From contig JAKSDI010000293.1 in NCBI GenBank assembly GCA_022360175.1, positions 1-40,259 of the forward strand: a DNA stretch of 40,259 nucleotides, read 5' to 3'. The notes under the pieces are model-generated. The model was not told the origin of the DNA. It saw only the letters and a program-made list of their open reading frames with translations, and did no database searches. Of this stretch, positions 7,434 through 17,122 are shown piece after piece; the first letter of the stretch is position 1, and every line of letters begins with the position of its first letter. This stretch comes from Chitinophagales bacterium. Its GTDB lineage: Bacteria; Bacteroidota; Bacteroidia; Chitinophagales; Saprospiraceae. Both the position numbers and the translations under genes were made by a program.

Positions 7434-8282
7434 ATGCGATATCTTGATCCAAAAAATGATTTGACCTTCAAAAAAGTATTTGGGGAACACCCTCACTTAC
7501 TTCGCAGTTTTCTTAATGCTCTACTGCCACTAGCTCCAGGTCAGAAGATTGAACGATTGGAATATCTTCCTGCTGCTCTTGTACCTGAGATACCACTCAT
7601 GAAACACACTATAGTAGATGTACGCTGCTATGATAATAAAGGCAGGCAGTTCATTGTAGAAATGCAAATGTTATGGACAGATAGTTTTACTAGTAGGGTG
7701 TTATTTAATGCTTCAAAAGCTTATGTAAAACAACTGGATAAAGCCAAAGAATACAAAGGCCTAAAACCTGTCTATGCTCTTAGCCTAGTAAATGAAAACT
7801 TTGAAAAAAGCCTGACTGAATATTATCATCACTATGCACTGTATCACAGTGAATACCCTGAAAAAAAAATAGATGGCTTAGAACTGATCTTTATAGAATT
7901 ACCAAAATTCAAAGCTCGCAATCTTACAGAAAAGAAATTACAGGTACTATGGTTACGTTATCTTACAGAAATGGAAGAAACCACTGAAAACCCTCCTGAA
8001 GATTTGATACAAGTCCCTGAAATCAAAGAAGCAATTGATCATATTCGCGTCTCTGCTTTCACTAAAGCAGAATTAGAAACTTATGATAAATATTGGGATA
8101 GTGTACGCTCAGAGCGCACTTTACTTGAAGAAGCTCACGAAAAAGGTATTGAAAAAGGTATTGAAAAAGGTATTGATAAAAGGAATATTGAAATAGCAAA
8201 GCAGATGAAGGCAAATGGAGAACCTACTGAAAAAATCATTCAGTATACCAATCTGACTAAAGAAGAAATCAATAAATTGTAA
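7434..8282 (+). CDS. Rpn-family recombination-promoting nuclease / PD-(D/E)XK transposase
   Basis: 282 residues, about full length for the family. The opening DPKNDLTFKKVFGE and the following LLRSFLNALL are hallmarks of this family. The PD-(D/E)XK core is visible as D62 (IVDVRC) and E76-x-Q78 (VEMQM). In E. coli the Rpn proteins are DNA endonucleases that raise RecA-independent recombination; related genes are scattered through Bacteroidota genomes and are mobile or prone to copy-number change. The C-terminus carries three perfect 12-bp repeats encoding EKGI units followed by a short helical tail. It stands alone between divergent and convergent neighbours, with its own candidate promoter and terminator. 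Confidence 0.88.
   Translation: MRYLDPKNDLTFKKVFGEHPHLLRSFLNALLPLAPGQKIERLEYLPAALVPEIPLMKHTIVDVRCYDNKGRQFIVEMQMLWTDSFTSRVLFNASKAYVKQLDKAKEYKGLKPVYALSLVNENFEKSLTEYYHHYALYHSEYPEKKIDGLELIFIELPKFKARNLTEKKLQVLWLRYLTEMEETTENPPEDLIQVPEIKEAIDHIRVSAFTKAELETYDKYWDSVRSERTLLEEAHEKGIEKGIEKGIDKRNIEIAKQMKANGEPTEKIIQYTNLTKEEINKL
8139..8174 (+). repeat. Three perfect 12-bp coding repeats
   Basis: GAAAAAGGTATT occurs three times in a row and encodes tandem EKGI units near the C-terminus of the Rpn nuclease, followed by a diverged copy. The unit keeps the frame, so length variation would only add or remove four residues. Such EKG-type linkers are common in this family. Confidence 0.85.
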
Positions 8283-8284
8283 AA

Positions 8285-8327
8285 CTAGCCCACCTTCTTA
8301 TATATGATAAGTAGGCTAGCCTTTTTT
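8285..8327 (+). terminator. Terminator after the Rpn nuclease gene
   Basis: CTAGCC (8285-8290) pairs with GGCTAG (8314-8319) and CTTAT (8297-8301) with ATAAG (8307-8311); a run of six T follows at 8322-8327. It lies between convergent genes and overlaps the porP stop codon. Confidence 0.6.
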
Positions 8328-9297
8328 ATTTATTCAAACTTCCAAAGAAGCGTGGATTTTCAAAAATCTCTCCTTCTTCTTCTCCACCAATAATATAGTG
8401 CAAAAATACTTCAGCAGAACCGCTATTGTGATCTTCCAAATCTGAAAGGGAATAATCATAGGACAAACCAAACAGAATATTTTTACTTACCTGAGCCGAT
8501 ACCAAAGCAGAGATCGATTCTCCTATAGCATTTGATTTATCACCACCAATTCGATACGAAACACCAGTAGTAAACTTATTCATGAAAGTTACACTAAGAT
8601 TAAAATCTGCATCAAAAGGTGCACCGGCTACATACTTTAGCAGTAAATGAGGCTGTAAGCGAATATCTTCTCCCTTTAGTGGAATCACAAAACCTGTCAT
8701 GCCATAATAATGTACGGCTTCTTTGGTTAAAGTACCTCCTGCATCAGCCAGGCCAATACTATTTTGCAAGAGACGTGGAGCAGAAAAACCAAAGTAAAAA
8801 CTCTCGGTATTATAAAATATTCCGACTCCAAAGTTTGGCACATAACGGCTTTGATAGCCAGCGGGGATTGCAGAATCCGTTTCTTTAGGCTGAGTAGCAC
8901 GCACTTCATCAAAATTGACTTGTATCATACGAATGGAAGCTGATAACCCCATACCCAAATAACCATTCCCTAATTCGAAACGATATGCATAATCTCCTTC
9001 CAGGGTATAACGATCCGTCACTCCTATCGTATGGCGTATCAAACTCCCTCCTACTCCCAGGCGCTTACTATCAAGAGCAGCCATATTAAAAGTAATAAGC
9101 TGTGATTGTGGAGCTCCTTCTAGCCCAATCCACTGTTGTCTTGCCATCGCTGTGATACGGGTTCCTCCAGTGCTGCCTGCATAAGCAGGATTGAATCCCA
9201 GTTTATAATGCATAAACTGCGTGAATTGATCTTCCTGCTGTGCCAATAAGCAAGATGTCATTAGAAGTAATATGATGGTTGTGTATATATGCTTCAT
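8326..9297 (-). CDS. PorP/SprF-family T9SS membrane protein
   Basis: Outer membrane beta-barrel-like protein of 323 residues. Signal peptide 1-20, then the family's diagnostic start QEDQFTQFMHYKLGFNPAYAGS and the RQQWIGLEGAP block at about 52-62. Repeated amphipathic strands and a final segment near residue 305 (VFLHYIIGG) follow. SprF-type proteins are needed for secretion and surface attachment of T9SS cargo with type B C-terminal domains, and are usually encoded directly after that cargo. That is the arrangement here: the giant type B protein ends 59 bp upstream on the same strand. The two are probably co-transcribed. Confidence 0.93.
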   Translation of the reverse strand: MKHIYTTIILLLMTSCLLAQQEDQFTQFMHYKLGFNPAYAGSTGGTRITAMARQQWIGLEGAPQSQLITFNMAALDSKRLGVGGSLIRHTIGVTDRYTLEGDYAYRFELGNGYLGMGLSASIRMIQVNFDEVRATQPKETDSAIPAGYQSRYVPNFGVGIFYNTESFYFGFSAPRLLQNSIGLADAGGTLTKEAVHYYGMTGFVIPLKGEDIRLQPHLLLKYVAGAPFDADFNLSVTFMNKFTTGVSYRIGGDKSNAIGESISALVSAQVSKNILFGLSYDYSLSDLEDHNSGSAEVFLHYIIGGEEEGEIFENPRFFGSLNK

Positions 9298-9356
9298 GAT
9301 AGTATATGCTTTTTAAACAGGAGCAGCCTGTAGAGCCGCCCCCTATTAGTTTGTCG

Positions 9357-12300
9357 TTATCGCTGGATCATTAAAAAACCATTCAATGGAGCCATTTCTC
9401 CACCAAAATCTACTAGGAAGAAATAAGTATCCGCTGGTAAATCTTCACCATTGAAGGTACCATCCCAGTCGTTTTGATAGGGCTGTCCTGAGCGGAATAC
9501 TTCATCACCCCATCGATTGAAAATAAGCACCTGGCTCTTTGGATACTTTACTGCATCTAACAGACATGGCACGGTAAATACATCATTAATACCATCACCA
9601 TTAGGAGTGATAATATTGGGTGCTTCGCATTGTGCATCTTCCCCCACCTGAAATATCAAATTGGCTTCTGAACATTCACAGCCATCACTACATACTTCAT
9701 AAGTCAGAATATCAGTACCAATGAAGTTGGCATCAGGTAGATAGGCAATGGTACTATCTCCAATAATAGTAGCAGTCCCCCTGCCCGGTGGTAAAACGAT
9801 ATTGATATATGAATTAGGAGGAAGGTCATCATTTAACAATACATTGATCTCTGTCTCAATTGCAAATTCCACTGACATTTCATCATCAAATGCCACAGGA
9901 TTTTCCTGATAATTGATAATAACGGTATCAATAGAAGAGGCGCCACAATAACCTTCATCTAAAGTCCACAGGATCATATTATCACCTACTACAAGATTCG
10001 TAACTGTTGTTTCTGGCGCATTGCGATCTCCAAAGAGTAAATTATCATCTGGCGAAGACCATCTTCCCAAACTTGCATCAGCAGGAGTAATCGCCATTAG
10101 AACTGCTGTACCTTCATCATTACAAGCGATTTGATCCTCACCTGCACGCGGGTTATTGTCAGAAATAGTAATGAATACATCATCTTCTTCTACTCCACAC
10201 TCACTATCTACTGTCCAGGTAAACACATAAGTATTGCCTGGCCTTACTCCCGATCCGGTAATAGGAGTTGCAGGATCACTTGAATCAACAATCACTACAT
10301 TAAAATCACTTTGTACAGGTGATTGTGACCAGACTCCAGTCCCATTAGGAGGCATTGTAGCGTCTAATATAACAGGATCACCTGCACAAAGCAGTGTATC
10401 TGATCCTGCAATTGCTGCTTCAGCATTATTGACCATCACCCCTAATGTGTCTATACTGAAATCAACACAAGCTCCATTGGAAAGCGACCAGGTAAAGCTA
10501 TAATTGCTATCACCGTGTAAGCCTTCAACATCTGTAACAGCCTGCATATTTTCTGTGATATTTACACCTTCTGGGTCGCCACTGATCAATGCCCATTGCC
10601 CTGTACTCAAATTCGGCATTTCCGCAATCAAACTATGTGTATCATCAATACAATAAGAAGTATCAGCTACAGCAAGTGCATGCTCATTTGGTATGGTATT
10701 CAACTGCACACTAGTAGAAACTGATGGATCAGAAACACAACCCTCTAAAGAAGTGGCTACCGCATAAAAGTCATAGATACCATCTTCAAATCCATCAAAA
10801 TCATTTAAGATAAAATTCATACTCTGTGTCGCTCCAATCGAATCCATGTCTGCATACCAGGTATAGGTTGCATGTGGTGTACCTGTCCCTTCTATGATAG
10901 ACAAAGCCAAAACGGCATCTATTACATCAATACATACAGCACCACTATTACTTACCATTGGTGTTACCGGAGCTTCATTTATTATTACTTCAGTAGTAGA
11001 AGGAGGAGATGTACATCCATTTACGGTAACTTCCAGTGTATAAGTACCTGCATGTTCCATAGGATCAGCATTGATGATTTCTACAATCTCATTGGATGAA
11101 TTAATAGGCCCTTCCCAAAGGTAATCAGCACCAGAAACCTGATTAGGAATTAATAATAAGGTATCCCCTTCGCACACAGGGCTATTACTAAATGCCTGCG
11201 CCTGCGGGATTGGATTTACAGTTAGAGCAAGTGTATTGGATGTATCAGAATCACAACCATTAACAGTGACATAAACTTCATAATCACCAGTGTCATCTGT
11301 ACTGATGTTACTTACTGTAAAAATTTCAGAAGACGTTGTTGATGTACCAGCAGGGGTCACCCAGGTATAACTAATTCCATTACCTGCATAAGGTGGAATT
11401 TGTATCGTAATTTCATCACCTGCACAGAAAGGTGGTTGTGTTGCGATAGCTAATGCAGGAGTAGCGGGTTTTCCTGGCGAATCTTTGGCATCGACCATCG
11501 TTGAAGCAGGTAAGGAAGCACATCCTTCTTCACTATATACAGTAAGCGTATAAACTCCATTTTTAGCAGAAGTAGCATTCGGAATAATAGCAGAAGCATC
11601 CATCGAGCTAAAATTTAGCCCTGTCCACTCATAAGTATAACCTCCGTTATCCGCTGGAAAAACAGATGCCGATAAAGTAATATCTGTTGGGCCGTCCAAA
11701 CAACCAGGGGCATCATTGCTCACTGCTACTATCTCCGGGCTTTCCAATACCTGCACCAAGACAGAGGCCGTATCCATACATCCTTCTGCACTTGTAATTT
11801 CTACTCTATACATTCCCTGATCTGTATTATCTACATCAGAAATAGTTGGGTTTTGGTTGACAGAGAAATCACCATTCGGGCCTTCCCATGAATAAGTAGC
11901 ACCCAGTAAAGTAGGAGTAGCAAATAAATTAAGGTCTTCTCTTTCACATACTTGTTCAGGATCAGCACTTACTATTGCATTAGGTACTTCATTAACTACC
12001 ACCATTACCATGTTGGAAGTATCAGAAGTGCAACCAAATTTAGAGGTTTCCACCCACCATTTACCTTCGATATCATTGGTAGCATCTGGTAGAAAAAGCA
12101 TATTATTAGTCGTTGGATATGGCGTCAAACCAGGTCCCGTCCACTGATAAGTGCTAGCACCCGCAGGCAGTGTTTTTAACACCACTGTTTCTCCTTCACA
12201 TACTGGACCTGAATCTACTGTCAAAATTGGTGTCGGTGGTTTAGGAATCACATTAACAATTGTAAAATCGGGTTCTGAAGAACACCCGTTTTTAGTAACT

Positions 12301-15300
12301 ATCAATTGATAAACGCCCGCATGCTCTTCACCAGCTTCATCTATTACCGTTGGGAATTGCACATCTGAATCAAACCCAGCAGGCCCTGTCCATTCATACT
12401 CTACATCAACAACATAGGTTTGTAATGCTATTGTTTCATCTTCACAAAGGGTAATATTATCATCAACTACAACTGCAATGGGCCTATTAGTAATCGTAAT
12501 AGTTACTGCAGAAGAAGGTTCAGATAAGCAAGCATTGGCTTCTATGATAAGATAATAACGACGAGTTCCTTGTTGAAATGGACCCGGAATTACCAGTTCT
12601 GGCACATTCGTAGACGATAAAGCATTTCCAAAAGGAGGCAAACCTTCATACCAATGATAGGTAGCATTGGATAATGTGATAGATGACTGAAGTACAATAT
12701 CTTCATCATTACATACATTCAAGTCAGTTATTACTGAAGGAGTAAGAGGAAGATCCGTAATTGTTACATTAACCACTTCTTCTGCCACACAACCAGTAAG
12801 CCCTACTATTTCAAGGCGATAAGCTCCCGCATCATCTGCATCAACATTAGGTATGATTGGATTTTCTGCTGTAGAGATTAAGAAGCCATTGGGGTTATAC
12901 CATCGGAAGGTATATACCTGCCCTATAGCCACTGGCGGGTTAGCAAAAAGATAGAGTGTATCTCCACCACAAATACCAGGACTATAAGTTGGTGCTGGAG
13001 CTTCGGCCTCAATACGAATAGGTTTAGTACAAGTAGATGTATTGCCTACCAAATCGATCACTGTTAATGTAGCCATAATTGTTGTGCCAGCCTGCTCGCA
13101 GGTAAAAGTATTTGGCTCCAAATACATTGTATCAATATCACAATTATCAAAACTGCCTGCATCGAATTCAGCTACGCTCACCGTATCTACATCCAGTCCA
13201 GATGGATTGATTTCTACAATGGTAGCTTGACATAAAGCCGTTGGTGCTTCATCATCTACCACATTTACGACAAAAGAACAGGTGTCTAAGTTACCAACAT
13301 CATCGCCCGTAACATAAGAAACGGTAGTCATCCCTACATTAAATTCAAACGTAGGTGTAATAGAAGGAGGTACCATTTGGCTATAAGCAATATCAGTTGC
13401 CCCCTCTGCATAATAATAAGGAGTCACCTGCTGATAGGTAAGTGTGAGGAATGCATAACTGATACTATCTACCTCTCCATCAGCATCTACTACATCAGGA
13501 TCGCATGGGTTAATTCCATCTCCTGGCAAACCTGGAGGTACCGATATTGGATTCGGAATTAAATCAAAGCTAATCACTCCATCAGCTGCCCATACATTAA
13601 AAGTATCAGCAGGGATGGTAAAGTTGGCTATTCCTGGATTATTACAAGAAGCCACTCCCAGGCTGGTACTACCAATTGGCAACCCGCTATCACCAATAAC
13701 ATTCAGAAAAGCACCTGTGCTATTAAAATCACCTTGCAGTTCAAGCGAAACCGATACGGTTCCAAAAGCATTAGCAGCTACATCCGTGAATGTATAACTC
13801 TTTGCATCTGGTAAGTAATCATTAAGGTTGGGATCGTAATAATAAGTGAAATAGGCAGTAGCGGTGTCCAATGGCATAGTCGTCATATAAGCTTCTGCCA
13901 AAGAACAATTGTCTGTAACTCCATCTGGCAATGGCAAAGTAACCATAGCAGAACAACTTCCTTCCTCTAGTGGTACCGAAATATCATCTGGGCAATCCAG
14001 TACTGGAGGTTCTAAATCTTCTACCGTTACTGTATACATGCAACTATCAATATTGCCTGCACAATCCGTTACATAGTAAGTAATTTCATTCTCACCCAAA
14101 GGTAAAGTGACGGTAACCGGCTCTATAGGTTCCACTCCAATTGGGCTACCACTATTGACTTTATAAGAGTAATTAACATCAATAAAGTCTCGTATTCCAA
14201 AGGATAAATTTGCTTCTACTGTAGACTGCGGAGCACAAATTGGGTTGATTGCAAAACTTCCTGGCTGAGTAATAGGAATATTAGGCTCCAGGCGGATATC
14301 AATAACTCCATCCACTGCCCAGGCTTCCAGCAAAATAAAAGGGATAGTTAGTGTTGTATCAGTATTGCCGCATTGTACGGTGCCCTGTCCACTGCGCCCT
14401 AACAGGATCCCCCCTTCACCATACACATTAAAATATTCTGTTGGCCCTTCAGCATCTACATTTAAAAGATCGAGTATTAATGTACCATCCGTAGAAGGGT
14501 TGATAGGCAAGTCATTAGAAAGAATAAACTGTAAATTGACTGCATTTACAGGAGTTCCTCCTTCCTGTCCCGGCTCAGCATCTGAAGTAATCACTGCTGA
14601 TGCATCAATATCTTCTATCAAAACTCCTTTCGAACACTCTTCTTTTATATAAGGTACTGGTAATGTAAAATTAGCAGAACACTGACCAAAGCTGGTACTA
14701 ATGGTAGTATCTGATTGACAAGACACCAGAACGGGAGCCGTGTCATCAATAACTATAAAAGAAGCGGTTGTTGTATCCGCATTTCCACAATCATCCATCA
14801 CAATGAAATCTACTGTTTGCATGACTAGTGTATCACTACCAGCAGGACACACTATATCTGGCATTGTAGGAATGATTTGCGTACCCGATTTATAAGCTAC
14901 CCAGTCGAGGCTGTCAGTAGGTGTACAAAGGTCATTTGCTGAAGCTGAAGCATGTTGTGCGATCCAAGTGTCAAATACAGCATAAATGTCTAGTGCTTCC
15001 ACACAAGTGATTACTGTGTTTTCTGCTTCCTGTACAAATGAAGGCGCCAATGTATCAATCACCGTAATTTCTTGTACAAGTGTCGTTTCATTGCCACAAT
15101 CATCTGCTACTCTCCAGTTTCGTTCTACTATATAATTGTTTTCACAACTAAGGGGGATTATGTCTTCAAAAGCGATCACAGCAGCAAGTGTATCATCGCA
15201 ATTATCCATTAGCATCATAGGTTCCCCTGTGATGAGCAGGTCATTTTCTTCCCCACAGTTGACAGTAGTATCCTGCGGTAGCAGGAAAGTAGGTGCCTCT

Positions 15301-16475
15301 GTATCATTTACTGTAATGATTTGCTGCCCACTACGTTGATTGCCGCAGGCATCTCGTGCTGTCCAGTTTCGGAAAATGCGATAACTCGCTGCGCAGCCAT
15401 CTGGAATATCCACCTCTGAATCAGAAAAAATGAGGATAATATTTCCTCCACATAAATCGAGTGTATCACTTACATCACCTGTAATGGATAAGTCCAATGG
15501 GTCATCATCACAAGAAATATTTATATCCGCAGGAACTGTAAAGGAAGGTGCCTGCATATCCCTTACGCGCAAAATCTGCATAGCAGCATCTGAATGCCCA
15601 CAAGAATCTATCACTGTCCAACGCCTACGAAGATCAAATTCGCGATCCGAGCAGGAAGAAGAAACCATTATCGTATCTTGAGTATAAGCAGGTACCAGGT
15701 TAGGCTGACAATCATCTACTGTCACTACTGAAGCTGGATTATTCATTAAATAAATATCCAGAGAATCACAACTTACATCAACGGTATCAGGAAGTAGATT
15801 GGTTAATACAGGCGCTACTGTATCTATGACGATAAAGCGGCTGGAAAATTCATAGGTCCCAACATTCCCACAGACATCTTCAAAAGCAAAAAGTGCAACC
15901 AGAGTATCACAGCGTTTCCCCAAGGTATCAGGTATGTTAGTAACAAAAGTACCTGGATCTAAATTCACTCCGGCGCAATCTTCGGCGAAACCGATATTAG
16001 CACTAAAAGTAAACTGTGCAGATGTTTTCCACTGTCCAAAAAGACTATTCAAATCACTGGAATCACAATAAACAACATAATCATCAACCATAGGTGCTAT
16101 AAAAACAGGCGCTTCTATATCCGGATTGATCGTTATGACCTGGGTATCGCGATCCATCATACCATCTGAATCTACGGCTTCCCAAATACGAAGAACAATG
16201 CCTCCCATACAGGGATCTACCGAAGCAGAATCAGGCATATCCATTGGAATTGCAGGTATACTGCCATCCTCAATATCAATTGCCATCAAAGTATCTGCTG
16301 GCATTAAATCACAAATATCATTGAGTGTTGTATCATTAGGAACTCCAAATATAGCAGGTGGATTTATCAAAGTTCCTTCTGGGTTTGTTTTCGCGCTTAC
16401 GCTAAACAGCATCATCAGAAATGCTGGTAGCAGTAAAGCTTTTAGATTTGGGTAAAGTAGTAGCTGTCTAATCAT
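9357..16475 (-). CDS. Giant multi-domain surface protein with type B T9SS sorting domain
   Basis: 2372 residues. Signal peptide about 1-28. Up to about 1150 the protein is built from HYR/Ig-like repeats with recurring DTxAPxF and DxCGN motifs. Two of these, near 630-800 and 865-1040, are interrupted by related beta-rich inserts. From about 1150 to 2190 follows a string of Ig/PKD-like domains with C-E-G-D, Y-x-W-x-G-P and G-x-Y-x-L/V motifs, as in SprB-type adhesins. A cadherin-like segment (NPVAFDDEMSVEF..) lies at about 2190-2280. The last 87 residues (ITPNGDGINDVF..FNRWGDEVF..) are the gliding-motility-associated CHU_C domain. It should be exported by the type IX system and displayed on the cell surface, with the porP/sprF gene downstream as partner. 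Adhesion or gliding is inferred. No enzymatic domain was seen. Confidence 0.93.
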   Translation of the reverse strand: MIRQLLLYPNLKALLLPAFLMMLFSVSAKTNPEGTLINPPAIFGVPNDTTLNDICDLMPADTLMAIDIEDGSIPAIPMDMPDSASVDPCMGGIVLRIWEAVDSDGMMDRDTQVITINPDIEAPVFIAPMVDDYVVYCDSSDLNSLFGQWKTSAQFTFSANIGFAEDCAGVNLDPGTFVTNIPDTLGKRCDTLVALFAFEDVCGNVGTYEFSSRFIVIDTVAPVLTNLLPDTVDVSCDSLDIYLMNNPASVVTVDDCQPNLVPAYTQDTIMVSSSCSDREFDLRRRWTVIDSCGHSDAAMQILRVRDMQAPSFTVPADINISCDDDPLDLSITGDVSDTLDLCGGNIILIFSDSEVDIPDGCAASYRIFRNWTARDACGNQRSGQQIITVNDTEAPTFLLPQDTTVNCGEENDLLITGEPMMLMDNCDDTLAAVIAFEDIIPLSCENNYIVERNWRVADDCGNETTLVQEITVIDTLAPSFVQEAENTVITCVEALDIYAVFDTWIAQHASASANDLCTPTDSLDWVAYKSGTQIIPTMPDIVCPAGSDTLVMQTVDFIVMDDCGNADTTTASFIVIDDTAPVLVSCQSDTTISTSFGQCSANFTLPVPYIKEECSKGVLIEDIDASAVITSDAEPGQEGGTPVNAVNLQFILSNDLPINPSTDGTLILDLLNVDAEGPTEYFNVYGEGGILLGRSGQGTVQCGNTDTTLTIPFILLEAWAVDGVIDIRLEPNIPITQPGSFAINPICAPQSTVEANLSFGIRDFIDVNYSYKVNSGSPIGVEPIEPVTVTLPLGENEITYYVTDCAGNIDSCMYTVTVEDLEPPVLDCPDDISVPLEEGSCSAMVTLPLPDGVTDNCSLAEAYMTTMPLDTATAYFTYYYDPNLNDYLPDAKSYTFTDVAANAFGTVSVSLELQGDFNSTGAFLNVIGDSGLPIGSTSLGVASCNNPGIANFTIPADTFNVWAADGVISFDLIPNPISVPPGLPGDGINPCDPDVVDADGEVDSISYAFLTLTYQQVTPYYYAEGATDIAYSQMVPPSITPTFEFNVGMTTVSYVTGDDVGNLDTCSFVVNVVDDEAPTALCQATIVEINPSGLDVDTVSVAEFDAGSFDNCDIDTMYLEPNTFTCEQAGTTIMATLTVIDLVGNTSTCTKPIRIEAEAPAPTYSPGICGGDTLYLFANPPVAIGQVYTFRWYNPNGFLISTAENPIIPNVDADDAGAYRLEIVGLTGCVAEEVVNVTITDLPLTPSVITDLNVCNDEDIVLQSSITLSNATYHWYEGLPPFGNALSSTNVPELVIPGPFQQGTRRYYLIIEANACLSEPSSAVTITITNRPIAVVVDDNITLCEDETIALQTYVVDVEYEWTGPAGFDSDVQFPTVIDEAGEEHAGVYQLIVTKNGCSSEPDFTIVNVIPKPPTPILTVDSGPVCEGETVVLKTLPAGASTYQWTGPGLTPYPTTNNMLFLPDATNDIEGKWWVETSKFGCTSDTSNMVMVVVNEVPNAIVSADPEQVCEREDLNLFATPTLLGATYSWEGPNGDFSVNQNPTISDVDNTDQGMYRVEITSAEGCMDTASVLVQVLESPEIVAVSNDAPGCLDGPTDITLSASVFPADNGGYTYEWTGLNFSSMDASAIIPNATSAKNGVYTLTVYSEEGCASLPASTMVDAKDSPGKPATPALAIATQPPFCAGDEITIQIPPYAGNGISYTWVTPAGTSTTSSEIFTVSNISTDDTGDYEVYVTVNGCDSDTSNTLALTVNPIPQAQAFSNSPVCEGDTLLLIPNQVSGADYLWEGPINSSNEIVEIINADPMEHAGTYTLEVTVNGCTSPPSTTEVIINEAPVTPMVSNSGAVCIDVIDAVLALSIIEGTGTPHATYTWYADMDSIGATQSMNFILNDFDGFEDGIYDFYAVATSLEGCVSDPSVSTSVQLNTIPNEHALAVADTSYCIDDTHSLIAEMPNLSTGQWALISGDPEGVNITENMQAVTDVEGLHGDSNYSFTWSLSNGACVDFSIDTLGVMVNNAEAAIAGSDTLLCAGDPVILDATMPPNGTGVWSQSPVQSDFNVVIVDSSDPATPITGSGVRPGNTYVFTWTVDSECGVEEDDVFITISDNNPRAGEDQIACNDEGTAVLMAITPADASLGRWSSPDDNLLFGDRNAPETTVTNLVVGDNMILWTLDEGYCGASSIDTVIINYQENPVAFDDEMSVEFAIETEINVLLNDDLPPNSYINIVLPPGRGTATIIGDSTIAYLPDANFIGTDILTYEVCSDGCECSEANLIFQVGEDAQCEAPNIITPNGDGINDVFTVPCLLDAVKYPKSQVLIFNRWGDEVFRSGQPYQNDWDGTFNGEDLPADTYFFLVDFGGEMAPLNGFLMIQR

Positions 16476-16841
16476 TTTCCATAATTTTGAACAGACTGTC
16501 TCAGCTTACTTTCTGAGTCAGCAGGAGTAGGCACCAACTTATGCTGTGTGGAAACAATAGCAGAATAGATAGGCGTAGATAAACACCTATTTAAAGTGTA
16601 GACATGTATGGGACACATACACAAATCGGTTTTGGTTGTTAGTTTTCTCTATAGTATCGTTTCTTTCCCAGGAAATCTTACCTCCCAGGACACTTTTTTT
16701 TTGTCATTTCTAAGCTAACACATATAGGGAACGCAAATATTTAACAAAATAGACTGCAAATTATTAAAATATGTGCAATCTCTCTTATAAATCTTTCTGC
16801 TAATTAGGGCATTTGCTATTATCTGTTGATTGCAAATACAC
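16476..16841. other. Intergenic region upstream of the giant gene
   Basis: AT-rich stretch between the giant gene and the terminator of the gltX operon. It must hold the promoter of the giant gene, but I found no good TAnnTTTG match on the minus strand. No ORF or RNA gene is recognisable. Confidence 0.5.
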
Positions 16842-16880
16842 AAAAAGGTACACTATTGTAACCAATAGTGTACCTTTTTT
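16842..16880. terminator. Bidirectional intrinsic terminator, perfect 17-bp stem
   Basis: AAAAAGGTACACTATTG (16842-16858) and CAATAGTGTACCTTTTT (16863-16879) pair perfectly around a TAAC loop. T-runs are available on both strands. It ends the gltX operon on the minus strand. Confidence 0.88.
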
Positions 16881-16925
16881 ACGGAAGACTATCTCAAATG
16901 TTGCAAGCTTCAACTGAACCAGTCT

Positions 16926-17111
16926 CTATTCTTCTTCTTCCGACTTGCGGTCTTTCAACTTTTTATCTTCCACATTTTCGTTTAGAAATTCATTGATTTT
17001 ATCAACCTTAAGGTTGGTAACAATTTCGCCGAATTCATTAATTTTTATGTCAAACCCCTTTAGCTCATCATGAACTTCGGGTTTCTTTTTTTTTGATTGT
17101 TTCTTAGGCAT
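16926..17111 (-). CDS. Small charged protein downstream of gltX, unknown function
   Basis: 61 residues, no family recognised. The N-terminus is strongly basic (MPKKQSKKKK), the middle (about 18-45: LKGFDIKINEFGEIVTNLKV) looks like a small ordered unit, and the C-terminus is acidic (EEEE). No signal peptide or membrane segment. The ATG lies 11 bp after the gltX stop, and a strong terminator follows, so it is the last gene of a two-gene transcript with gltX. The ordered codon pattern and tight spacing support a real gene. Linkage to translation is inferred from context only. Confidence 0.72.
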   Translation of the reverse strand: MPKKQSKKKKPEVHDELKGFDIKINEFGEIVTNLKVDKINEFLNENVEDKKLKDRKSEEEE

Positions 17112-17122
17112 AGGAGATCGTT

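Noticed and set aside
10234-16455. Several plus-strand open frames of 60-110 codons inside the giant gene
   Set aside because: They lie antisense to a continuous repeat-protein frame and show only complement-derived composition.
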